Shown: one piece after another, positions 17,877 to 25,360 of the stretch
How positions within the stretch are numbered: the stretch's first letter is position 1
How the letters are laid out: each line of letters begins with the position of its first letter
Assembly: GCF_050379415.1 (NCBI RefSeq)
Contig: NZ_JBNRLS010000002.1
Span: forward strand, 496,001-560,000
Origin: Marinobacter sp050379415
GTDB taxonomy: Bacteria; Pseudomonadota; Gammaproteobacteria; Pseudomonadales; Oleiphilaceae
DNA length: 64,000 bases
Direction of reading: 5' to 3'
The notes under the pieces: generated by a model
Seen by the model: the letters and a program-made list of their open reading frames with translations, nothing else
Databases searched by the model: none
Told to the model about the DNA's origin: nothing
Made by a program: the position numbers and the translations under genes

Positions 17877-18357
17877 TGCGCACCTCCGGCTCCACCGCCA
17901 GCCTTACCTGGCGGAACTGCTGGTCAACGCAGGTCTGCATGATCCTGCGCAGGAGGCGGTAGTCGGTATCCCGTCCAGCCATTATGGTGATTGGCAGGCC
18001 CTGTTCCGGAATGTCCTGCAAGCGTTCACGGCGATAGGCCAGTTCCTCGGACAAACCGGAGATATGACGGTCCCCCGTCTCGATGCCGTCCAGCCGAGCC
18101 ACTTCCCGGCCCTGAACCAGAATTGACCGTCCGCTGACCTCGACGGTCAGATTCTCGACAGCCTGCTGCTCGGCAGTGGAAAGTGGTAGAGGTACATTCG
18201 TGGAATTCTGCATCACTTTCACATCGGACGAATTCACCATCAGGAAAAACACGAGGATGGTGAAGATATCCATCAGCGACACCAGGTTCAGGCCACCGGC
18301 CTTGTGCATCCGGCCATAGTGACGGCGCAGCCGACGGGAGCGATGAGAGCTTTTCAT
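17869..18357 (-). CDS. ExbD/TolR family biopolymer transporter (second copy)
   Basis: This 162-residue subunit of a proton-driven TolQR/ExbBD-type motor has a cytoplasmic basic N-terminus and one membrane helix at about 24-41. The helix carries the essential aspartate Asp30 (SLMDIFTILVFFLM). A periplasmic domain follows. The ATG overlaps the stop codon of the preceding exbD gene (ATGA), indicating translational coupling. Having two different ExbD/TolR proteins next to a single TolQ is the arrangement of the Myxococcus AglRQS motor and of some TonB systems. Confidence 0.88.
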   Translation of the reverse strand: MKSSHRSRRLRRHYGRMHKAGGLNLVSLMDIFTILVFFLMVNSSDVKVMQNSTNVPLPLSTAEQQAVENLTVEVSGRSILVQGREVARLDGIETGDRHISGLSEELAYRRERLQDIPEQGLPITIMAGRDTDYRLLRRIMQTCVDQQFRQVRLAVEPEVRNG

Positions 18358-18884
18358 GCGCCCTCCCCGGCCGCCGGCGCAGCCAGATCAGCCAACACCC
18401 GGTCCTCCGGCGCGTCCATCAGCGAAATATCGGGAAACAGTTCGCCCTCCACAACGCTTGCGGCCACTACGGCGGGATAGGAACGAACCGTGTCCATGGT
18501 GGTGATCAGGGTCTGGTAATCGATATCAGCGCCCACCTCCAGAATCAGGTCGGTCTTATCCGGCACCCGGGCTTTGATCCTCCGAAGCAGGTTTCTCAAA
18601 CCATCGAAATTTTGCTTGCCGTCGGTCGCAGGCAAGACCCGGAGCAGACCACGCTCGGAATCCGCCACTTCGATCCCCCCCGGAATCAGGGTAACCACGA
18701 GGTCAAGCTGCTCCGACTCAAGCGGCTCCCCCTCTTGCTGCCCGGGAAAATTCAGCTCAATCATGCGTACCTGGCTGAACACCATACCGAGCAGCAACAC
18801 GGGGACGAGCACAATCATCAGGTTCAAGAACGCGGTAATATCCAGTTCCGGAGAGTTCGTCATCCGGCGATGTCGACGTCTCAT
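18354..18884 (-). CDS. ExbD/TolR family biopolymer transporter (first copy)
   Basis: This 176-residue protein has one membrane helix at about 16-35, preceded by Asp15 in the sequence LDITAFLNLMIVLVPVLLL. That places the conserved proton-conducting aspartate at the start of the helix as in ExbD/TolR. The rest (about 40-176) is periplasmic. It differs clearly in sequence from the following copy, so the pair may form a heteromeric stator. It lies 43 bases after tolQ and overlaps the next gene by four bases. Confidence 0.88.
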   Translation of the reverse strand: MRRRHRRMTNSPELDITAFLNLMIVLVPVLLLGMVFSQVRMIELNFPGQQEGEPLESEQLDLVVTLIPGGIEVADSERGLLRVLPATDGKQNFDGLRNLLRRIKARVPDKTDLILEVGADIDYQTLITTMDTVRSYPAVVAASVVEGELFPDISLMDAPEDRVLADLAAPAAGEGA

Positions 18885-18927
18885 GATCCATTCCCTCCGC
18901 AGTGCTGTTGCGGGACCGCTGCCGGCT

Positions 18928-19584
18928 TCACGCTGCCGCGCCGCTGGTGCCGGTCGGTGTCGGCTCGGAGACCAGGTTCAGCAGCTTGACCCCCGCCATC
19001 TCGAAGCTGTCCACGATTTCATTGGTGCGGGTCTGCAGCAGGGCGTGGAACATCAGCAGCGGAATCGCCGACATCAGACCAAAAGCCGTGGTGTTCATGG
19101 CAACGGAGATACTCTCGGAGAGCAGGCTGGCCTTCTGCGCCGGATCGGCGGCAGCAACCGCCGTGAACGCGGAAATGAGGCCGATAATGGTGCCCAACAG
19201 TCCCAGCAGAGTCGCGATGTTTGCCAGGGTGGCGAGGTACTGAGTGCGCTTTTCCAGCCTGGGCAGCACTTCCATCAGTCCTTCCTCCATAGCGTACTCG
19301 ATGTCCTCCCGGCGACTGTTGCTGACGAGGCGACCAAGGCCTGCCCCCATGATCGAGCCGATCGCACTGTTGGAGTGGCTCGCAGCCTTCATCGCCCGCT
19401 GGTAATCCCGTTTCTGTAACAGCGGCAGGATGGCCCTCTCGAACGTGACACGGTTCTTTCGCCCCACCGAGGCCAGAAAGATGAAGCGCTCAAGGGTGAT
19501 TGCCAGCCCGAGAGCCAGTACCACCGCAATCGGGTACATGAAGGGGCCGCCTTCCTGAAAAAAACGAACGATTGTTTCCAGCAT
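18928..19584 (-). CDS. MotA/TolQ/ExbB proton channel family protein
   Basis: This 218-residue channel subunit of a TolQR/ExbBD-type motor has membrane helices near 14-35, at about 110-135 and at about 150-180. The conserved TolQ segment LANIATLLGLLGTIIGLISAF carries the helix 2 Gly/Thr motif, and NTTAFGLMSAIPLLMFHALL is the conserved third helix. Its partners are the two ExbD proteins just downstream. It begins 27 bases after the 110-residue protein. Confidence 0.9.
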   Translation of the reverse strand: MLETIVRFFQEGGPFMYPIAVVLALGLAITLERFIFLASVGRKNRVTFERAILPLLQKRDYQRAMKAASHSNSAIGSIMGAGLGRLVSNSRREDIEYAMEEGLMEVLPRLEKRTQYLATLANIATLLGLLGTIIGLISAFTAVAAADPAQKASLLSESISVAMNTTAFGLMSAIPLLMFHALLQTRTNEIVDSFEMAGVKLLNLVSEPTPTGTSGAAA

Positions 19585-19611
19585 TGTTGTTCTCCCGTTT
19601 TTACTGCTCGG

Positions 19612-19944
19612 TTAAGGCCGAATGCCTTGTGGGTCCAGGGTCATGGGATCCAGGGTATTCCGGAACCTGCGATGGCGCTCCACCGCCATGGGATCCAGCG
19701 GCTGCTCCAGTTCCGGGGCCCGGTCTTCGAGTTCTGCCCGGGGCCTGCGAGGCAGGCTCGGCGGTTGCCAGGGCAGAATGAAAAGAATTCGGGGTTCATC
19801 CTCGCCGGTGGTGGCAGATATACCGGCAATCTCCAGGGTTGCGCGCGCGCTCTCCGGCGTTGTATTTTCCCCGGCGAGAGCAGTGGCGGCGAACGCAATT
19901 AGCAGGACCGGGGGTTTGGCCAGATCGGTAATCCGGTTTATCAC
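19612..19944 (-). CDS. Small secreted protein of the TolQ/AgmX operon, unknown function
   Basis: The product has 110 residues and no recognised domain. It begins with a probable signal peptide (about 1-25, hydrophobic PPVLLIAFAATALAG). It then has a short mixed region and an Arg/Pro/Glu-rich tail containing two LDPM motifs (EQPLDPMAVERHRRFRNTLD, then NTLDPMTLDPQ). The start is GTG at 19944, overlapping the upstream stop (GTGA). Overlapping frames on both sides support translation as part of the operon. A periplasmic accessory role is inference. Confidence 0.65.
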   Translation of the reverse strand: MINRITDLAKPPVLLIAFAATALAGENTTPESARATLEIAGISATTGEDEPRILFILPWQPPSLPRRPRAELEDRAPELEQPLDPMAVERHRRFRNTLDPMTLDPQGIRP

Positions 19945-20420
19945 TGGAGCCTCCTTTCAAGATCCGCAATCCACCCGTCCACTTCGGCATCTTCCTCACC
20001 GGCCAGGTCCTGATAGGCCCGGTAGTGGGTCAGCGCCTTGTCCAGCTCCAACAGATAGAGTTCCGAGATGACTGCCAGGTTGTAGTGCAACTGGGCTACC
20101 CCGGGGGAGCTGGCGACACCCCGCACGAGCAGCTCGGCCGCCTCGGCGAACCGGTGCTGTTCTTTCAGCGCCAGGGCCAGATTGTTCACCGCCACCGGGT
20201 CCTCAGGGTTGAGGGCCAGGGCCTGGCGCCAGGCCTCAACGGCTGCCCCCCGGTCACCCTGTTCCCAGGCATTCATTGCTCGCCTGGCGTGCTCGGCGGC
20301 CAGTACGGGATTGATTTCCGGTTCGGCTGCCTGCTGCTCCACGGCCGGACCCGCGCAGCCAGACAACCAGAGAACGCCAAGCACACCAAGCAACCGGTAT
20401 AGGCGAAAATCAGACATCAT
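19941..20420 (-). CDS. Tetratricopeptide-repeat lipoprotein
   Basis: This 159-residue predicted lipoprotein has signal peptide and lipobox LSGC with Cys22, followed by about three TPR units (containing ALALNPEDPVAVNNLALALK). It resembles the small TPR lipoproteins found in type IV pilus and Agl-type clusters, probably anchored in the outer membrane and facing the periplasm. Two adjacent ATG codons form the start. The 5' end overlaps the preceding gene by 11 bases and the stop overlaps the next start, so it is firmly inside the operon. Confidence 0.82.
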   Translation of the reverse strand: MMSDFRLYRLLGVLGVLWLSGCAGPAVEQQAAEPEINPVLAAEHARRAMNAWEQGDRGAAVEAWRQALALNPEDPVAVNNLALALKEQHRFAEAAELLVRGVASSPGVAQLHYNLAVISELYLLELDKALTHYRAYQDLAGEEDAEVDGWIADLERRLQ

Positions 20421-23226
20421 CGCCCCCTTCGGTATTTGCTTCCGGGGTGTTTCCGCTCATCCAGCGCATTGAGCGTTCGTAGCGCCCCGGGTGCAGCCGG
20501 GCCAGCACCTTCAGGCTTTGACCAATCCACTCGTCATAGCCGGTCTCCGCAATGCGCCCATGGTTTTCGGCATGCAGATCCAAGGCCTTCTCCTCAAAGG
20601 GATAGGCTTCCTCTTCAAGCAGCATCTGGTACTGCATCGCTTCCATCTCGTTTAGCTCCGCCGGCACCGCCGAGGCCATCAGGTCCTGAGCCAGCTCGCG
20701 ATAAAGCTCGGCACGGCGGAAAAGGATTTCGGAAAGCACCGCTTCACCACCGAATCGCTCCGCCTGGGCAAACCGGGCCCGCGCGGATTCAAGGGCACCC
20801 TGTTTGCGATCAAGGGACTCGGCAAGCGGATGATTCAGAGGAATGTCGGCGAAGGCCGCCGCCGCACGGGCGCCCAGAACGATTGCACTGGCGGCACTCC
20901 ACTGGAGTGTCTCGGGTGAGTGCCAGTCACTGGCCAGTTCTGCCTCCACGATAGTGGCCCGAACCTTATCCGGATCACTGGCCGAAGCCATTACCCGTTG
21001 GCGCATGGTCTGGAGCTGGATGTGATCCTCGGCACTGGCCGGAACCGGCCCGGTGGCAAGGTACTCAGCGTAGAGCTTATCCCGTTGGCCGGTATTGCCG
21101 GCCTCGTGGTAAAGGGCTGCCGCGCGCAGTTTGTCCGGCCAGGGATCGGCCTGGCCAGAGGCCAGTGTGAGCAGCTCATCGGCCGCCCGGCCCGGCTGGC
21201 CGGATTGGCGGTAGGCATACACCAGTTTCCCGCCAATCCCCCGCGCCAGGTTATGGTCCGGGTAACTGCGCCGGAACCACTGCAACTCATTCACCGCCGA
21301 CTGCCACTCCGCCGCTTTCAACAATGTGTTGGCGGCATCAAAGCGGCTCCGAATGGCAATCTCCGCGTCCGGCAGGACCTGTCCCACCCGCCGGAAATGG
21401 GCCACGGCTTCTGCAACTTTGCCGGTATCAGCCGCCCTCTCGCCCTGGCGATAAACGACAGTCGCCAGTTGTTTCAGGATCAGATCCCGATCATCTGGCG
21501 GCAGAACATCAGGTTCACTGGAATCAATCAGCCTCAGGGTCTGCCGCCAGGCCCGTTCCGCCAGGCCGAACTCTTTCCGGGCCTGGCGAACTCGCGCTGT
21601 AATCAACCATGCCGTGTACCGCTCTTTGGTGGCGGCTTCGCCGCGCTTCAGAACCGCACCGGCATACGCTGCGGCCCGTCTATAGTTGCGGGCGTCCAGC
21701 CATTGGGACGCGAGGTCAGCCTGGGCACCTGGCACTCGCGCATCTGTCTCGAAGGTGGAGGCAAACTGGTCGATTTCGCTAGCCAATTCCTCCAATCCAG
21801 AGTCGGCCCCGCTTATCACCAGGTCCCGTTGCAAAACGACCGCCGCCCAGCCTGCGTCGGCGGCTTCACTATAGTTACTGGTTTGGTAGGCCGCCGTCCT
21901 GAAGTTCGCCAGTGCCTCAAGGTGCTGTCGGGCCTGAAGGCGCGCATCGCCGGCCAGACGCCACACCGGCCCCGCGTTCGCTGCCCGTGGCGCCAGCATT
22001 TCGTAATAACCCGCGGCCTCGGCAAATAGCGGGAGGGACGCTTCAACCTTGCCGCTATCGGAAAGTCCGGTTGCCGCCTCGTAGCTGGTATCGGCGAGCC
22101 AGCGGGCGTACCGGCGCCAGCGTGACTGCTCCCGCGCTTGCAGGCGGGAGAAAGCAGTATCCGACCGATTGGCAGCAACATATCCGGACCTGCCCTGGCG
22201 CACTTTGCCGTCGTCACCCGCGATCTGCCAGACCTCAACAACCTGTGCAAGGAAGCTGGGGCTCGTGACGTGTTGCGGGTATCGACGATAAAAAGCCTCG
22301 TTTACGGCCACGCTGGCTTCGTACTTCCCCGTAATCGCGTACAAATCGGCCAGCCGGTCAAAGACCAGCGGTTCCCAGGGGCGGATAGAGCCTGAATCAA
22401 ACCACTGGCTCAGGGTGTCCAACCCTTGAGTGCGGGAGGCCATCAAAGCCAATACCCGCAAGGTATCGTCAATCGTCTCCACGGAGGATTCCGGTACCTG
22501 CCGGATGCTCTTGATAGTCGGCAAGAACCCGTCCAGGACAGTATGGAAAGTACCCGCGGCCCTGTCCCAGGCAAGCTCCCCTTGCTTGAACTGGCTCCAG
22601 CCAAGCATGTATCGGGCCTTGGCTTTAAGAGCCTTGCCGCCCTCGCCTTCAAGCAATGCGCGGTAGCCGGCTTCGGCTTCTGCGAACTGGCCGCTGCTAA
22701 AGGCTGCCTCCGCAATGCGGAATCTTGCTTCCGGCACAAAGGACGACTTCGGATAAAGCCCGACCAGCTGTTCCAGGCGGTCAATGGATTCTCCAGCCTG
22801 ACCGGTCAGCGCGTGAGCCTTGGCCATCTGGTAGAGCAGTTCATCAAGACGCCCGGAAAAAGAACCTCGGGCAAGAATGGACTCGTAGCTGCCCAGGACT
22901 TCCTCGTAGATTGCCGGCTCCTGCTCGGGCGAATAGCCCACTTCCTGGCCCGAGCGATCCCGGATATTGGTCAATCGATTCAGGGCATCCACACGAACTT
23001 CCGGCTCGTCGGAGTTTTCGAACAATCGCTGGTAACGGCGGGCCACTTCCGCGGGAGAAATGGCGGGCAGCGGCCGGCTTTCGAACTTCAGGAACACCGG
23101 CCGCATGTCACCGATGGTTTTGCCATCGCGGCCCAGCTCCACACGGAAGCTTTCCTGGGCTGCAACAGGCCCTGCGAGCACAAAGACCAGGAACAGCAGG
23201 GAAAGCAGGCGGTAAGGCAAGTTCAT
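20410..23226 (-). CDS. Large periplasmic tetratricopeptide-repeat protein
   Basis: This 938-residue protein has a signal peptide (about 1-24, ending PVAAQ). The rest is almost entirely helical repeat, with TPR-like units such as AEAGYRALLEGEGGKALKAK and AVNELQWFRRSYPDHNLARG. There is no lipobox and no C-terminal beta-barrel signature. Large TPR proteins of this kind accompany TolQ/ExbD/AgmX genes in Agl/Glt-like clusters, where they act as periplasmic or outer-membrane scaffold. The ATG overlaps the upstream stop by four bases (ATGA). The exact role is not known. Confidence 0.8.
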   Translation of the reverse strand: MNLPYRLLSLLFLVFVLAGPVAAQESFRVELGRDGKTIGDMRPVFLKFESRPLPAISPAEVARRYQRLFENSDEPEVRVDALNRLTNIRDRSGQEVGYSPEQEPAIYEEVLGSYESILARGSFSGRLDELLYQMAKAHALTGQAGESIDRLEQLVGLYPKSSFVPEARFRIAEAAFSSGQFAEAEAGYRALLEGEGGKALKAKARYMLGWSQFKQGELAWDRAAGTFHTVLDGFLPTIKSIRQVPESSVETIDDTLRVLALMASRTQGLDTLSQWFDSGSIRPWEPLVFDRLADLYAITGKYEASVAVNEAFYRRYPQHVTSPSFLAQVVEVWQIAGDDGKVRQGRSGYVAANRSDTAFSRLQAREQSRWRRYARWLADTSYEAATGLSDSGKVEASLPLFAEAAGYYEMLAPRAANAGPVWRLAGDARLQARQHLEALANFRTAAYQTSNYSEAADAGWAAVVLQRDLVISGADSGLEELASEIDQFASTFETDARVPGAQADLASQWLDARNYRRAAAYAGAVLKRGEAATKERYTAWLITARVRQARKEFGLAERAWRQTLRLIDSSEPDVLPPDDRDLILKQLATVVYRQGERAADTGKVAEAVAHFRRVGQVLPDAEIAIRSRFDAANTLLKAAEWQSAVNELQWFRRSYPDHNLARGIGGKLVYAYRQSGQPGRAADELLTLASGQADPWPDKLRAAALYHEAGNTGQRDKLYAEYLATGPVPASAEDHIQLQTMRQRVMASASDPDKVRATIVEAELASDWHSPETLQWSAASAIVLGARAAAAFADIPLNHPLAESLDRKQGALESARARFAQAERFGGEAVLSEILFRRAELYRELAQDLMASAVPAELNEMEAMQYQMLLEEEAYPFEEKALDLHAENHGRIAETGYDEWIGQSLKVLARLHPGRYERSMRWMSGNTPEANTEGGDDV

Positions 23227-24914
23227 TGGGCCCTCCCTCCCAGGCTTTCCAGAGCCAGATACTCGTACAGGTGAGCAATCTGTTGCTCGGTCTTGTTCAG
23301 CGCAAAAACCATCCGCTGGTCCTGGCGATCAAGGAAGGCCAACACCTGTTTGTCGAGCTCGTCCTCGGCGGTATTTCGCAGATCCGTCAGACGCTCCAGG
23401 TAACGGTCATTCGACCGCTGGAGCTGAGTCACCTTGCTTGCCGCGGACTCCGGAGCCGAATCCGAAGCCGACTTCAACGCACCAGCAAACACCCCAAGAT
23501 CGTGGGAATGAGTTGTCAGCCGTTTCTCCAGCGCAACCAGCGCAGCAACCCGACCAACAGCTTGCTGCGCCGCAGGCTGTTTCAAAAACTCCAGCAAATA
23601 AGCCTGTCTGGGCTGCTGCATGGAACGGCTGTCAGCCAGGAACCATTCGAGATCGGAAGCCCTGGCATTGGCGACCAGGGCCTGATAGGCACCCTCGCCG
23701 CGTATCTGGTTCGTGAGGGACCGCAACACAACCCGCTCACTCTCGTAGGCTGCATTGGCTGCGAGATAGGCCTCTCCGGCCTGACCAAGATAACCGGCAA
23801 GGTCATAGCCCCGACCCATTCCAATCCAGGCTTCGGCAACGCCGGGATAGGCCAATGGAAACTTCCGGGCCCGATGCCAGCTCTGCATGGCGGCCCGGTG
23901 GTTGCCCCGCTCGGTCAGTGCCAGCCCGTGAAAGTAAAGTGCCAGCGGGGTGCTGGGGCTATCGAGCGAGACCGATTCAAGAAAGCCGATCGCCTTTTCG
24001 AATTCACCGTTGCGATAGGCAAGGTAACCCGCCCGTAGCAGAGCCTGATCATGCAGGTGCCGACTGCGTTCGTTGCCATCCTCGGCCTTCGCCATGGCCA
24101 TCGCCACTCTCAGGGCCACCAGTGCCCTGGACGGATCGAGATCCTCTCTTGCGAAATTACTGGCGAGGTTCAGGTATCCCGCTGCCGACCAATACCCCTC
24201 CGGCATGGCCGCGAGGATTTCTCCGGCCTTCTGGAGCCTGCCCGCCCTTCGGTGACTCTCCGCCAGTTCGAACCGGGCTTCGCGATGCGCCTCGGCTTTG
24301 GAGGACGGGCTTTCGCGTTCTGGCGTGTGGTTGACGCCCGGAACATCGAGAGCAATTTCCTCCCCGGAAAACGGCTTTTCGACAAAGGAGACCCTTGGTT
24401 CAAATTCCGGTGCACTGGCGCTCAGGTGGAGCCGAACGGCAAGAGCCCTGGACCGCTTACCAAACAGGTGGGTAGCCTCTCGCCGGACAAAATCCCCGTC
24501 CGCCGATCGGGCAGTAACGACCACCTTCAGTTTGTGGTCGCCATTCGCAAGATGCCCAACATAAAGGTGATGTGCGACATCTACGTTAAGGGCGGACTGC
24601 TCCTCCAGGGCGTAAAGCTTCGAGACAACCGGCCGGCCATCGACAAACAGGTCAAGCGAGTCCAGATCGAAGCCGCCGGCGGAATCAAGTGTCAGGAAAA
24701 CTGCCAGCCGGGTACCGAGCGGTCGAAGTTGATTGCGTTCGAGAGCCTGGATGTTTGCGGAGTGTCGGTCAGCATCCTCCGTGAATTCGGCAATGTCGTC
24801 ATCCAGGGCTGAGGCGGCGGTTCCGCTACAGAAAAACAGCACCACCAGCCTGATGAAGGCGTCGCTCAACCAGCTATTCCGTCGGCGTCCGTGTGATTCT
24901 TGTGAGCCGAACAT
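23223..24914 (-). CDS. Periplasmic TPR-like protein, first gene of the motor operon
   Basis: This 563-residue protein has a probable signal peptide (about 15-37, LVVLFFCSGTAASA). A beta-rich N-terminal part (about 60-180) includes FVRREATHLFGKRSRALAVR. A TPR-like helical region lies at about 210-430, and the end is coiled-coil-like (about 470-560, rich in Leu/Arg/Asp/Gln). ATG at 24914 with AGGAG a few bases upstream. It is not recognised beyond the TPR fold. Position and overlap with the next gene show it belongs to the TolQ/ExbD/AgmX operon. Confidence 0.75.
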   Translation of the reverse strand: MFGSQESHGRRRNSWLSDAFIRLVVLFFCSGTAASALDDDIAEFTEDADRHSANIQALERNQLRPLGTRLAVFLTLDSAGGFDLDSLDLFVDGRPVVSKLYALEEQSALNVDVAHHLYVGHLANGDHKLKVVVTARSADGDFVRREATHLFGKRSRALAVRLHLSASAPEFEPRVSFVEKPFSGEEIALDVPGVNHTPERESPSSKAEAHREARFELAESHRRAGRLQKAGEILAAMPEGYWSAAGYLNLASNFAREDLDPSRALVALRVAMAMAKAEDGNERSRHLHDQALLRAGYLAYRNGEFEKAIGFLESVSLDSPSTPLALYFHGLALTERGNHRAAMQSWHRARKFPLAYPGVAEAWIGMGRGYDLAGYLGQAGEAYLAANAAYESERVVLRSLTNQIRGEGAYQALVANARASDLEWFLADSRSMQQPRQAYLLEFLKQPAAQQAVGRVAALVALEKRLTTHSHDLGVFAGALKSASDSAPESAASKVTQLQRSNDRYLERLTDLRNTAEDELDKQVLAFLDRQDQRMVFALNKTEQQIAHLYEYLALESLGGRAQ

Positions 24915-25130
24915 ACCTCTCCTGCCCCGTACAATTCCGGCAATATTCCGTTACAAAGTGACAGGAAGCGTAACACCTGGTAACTGACAAGAACGGTATC
25001 CAGATCACCAAATCGAAAACAGGAAATGTCGGTTTTTTTGACAGAAACGAGGGGGAAGAACCGGTAAGACGGTATCGAGAGACCGACCTGGCATTATTAC
25101 CTGGTTGTTTTTAAGGATGTTTTTTTGAGA
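24915..25130. other. Gene-free region upstream of the motor operon
   Basis: No gene is supported here. It must contain the promoter of the minus-strand operon that starts at 24914, but I see no convincing -35/-10 pair. The right part, upstream of the sigma-54-like element, is A/T-rich (about 25103-25128), as at sites bent by IHF. It has CCTGG direct repeats at 25087-25091 and 25101-25105, and a third CCTGG lies in the sigma-54-like element at 25134-25138. Confidence 0.5.
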
Positions 25131-25145
25131 TGGCCTGGCAGTTGC
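25131..25145 (+). promoter_or_regulatory. Sigma-54 (-24/-12) promoter candidate
   Basis: TGGCCTGGCAGTTGC matches the consensus TGGCACGN4TTGC at nine of eleven fixed positions, with GG and GC twelve bases apart as required. The predicted start is near 25157. The only thing downstream on the plus strand before the next gene (convergent) is the terminator at 25204-25235, so the product would be a short RNA. PrsR, at 38743, is one sigma-54 activator in this window; any link is speculative. Confidence 0.5.
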
Positions 25146-25156
25146 GTTAACTACGA

Positions 25157-25235
25157 GGGCGGGAGTGCCGGCCAGGTAAACCCGCTAAATATGCCGAGCT
25201 TTTGCCGATGCCCTCAACCGCATCGGCTTTTTTTT
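25157..25235 (+). ncRNA. Candidate sigma-54-dependent small RNA
   Basis: The transcript expected from the sigma-54-like promoter would be about 79 bases. It contains a possible stem GCGGG (25159-25163) with CCCGC (25181-25185), a single-stranded linker (about 25186-25203), and an excellent intrinsic terminator. No open frame is present. Sigma-54-dependent small RNAs are known in relatives (CrcZ in Pseudomonas, Qrr in Vibrio). I see neither the repeated CA motif of CrcZ nor the Qrr core, so it is not assigned to either. Confidence 0.45.
25204..25235 (+). terminator. Intrinsic terminator
   Basis: GCCGATGC (25204-25211) pairs perfectly with GCATCGGC (25220-25227) around an 8-base loop and is followed by eight T residues (25228-25235). 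The orientation is plus strand, although no annotated gene precedes it on that strand. This is the main reason to suspect a small RNA here. Confidence 0.9.
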
Positions 25236-25240
25236 AAGTT

Positions 25241-25338
25241 GGGGTCAGAAGAAGGTTTTCTTCAGACCCCAGAGTCTGAGCCGAGGCCAAGTGCAGGTCT
25301 TCCAAGTCGGGGTCAGATGAAAGCTTTCATCTGACCCC
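25241..25338. repeat. Pair of intergenic 30-bp palindromes
   Basis: The copies are 25241-25270 (arms GGGGTCAGAAGAA and TTCTTCAGACCCC, one mismatch) and 25309-25338 (arms GGGGTCAGATGAA and TTCATCTGACCCC around AAGC, a perfect palindrome). They belong to the family found four times inside the AgmX-like gene. The paired layout resembles REP/BIME elements. They lie downstream of the VWA gene and could fold in its mRNA tail. Confidence 0.95.
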
Positions 25339-25360
25339 ATTTTCACACCGGAACCCGTTT

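Noticed and set aside
17324..17962. Plus-strand frame opposite the AgmX-like gene with its own GSDE...TP peptides
   Set aside because: The peptides arise because the palindromes read alike on both strands; there is no ribosome site and the opposite gene has a membrane helix and TonB-like domain.
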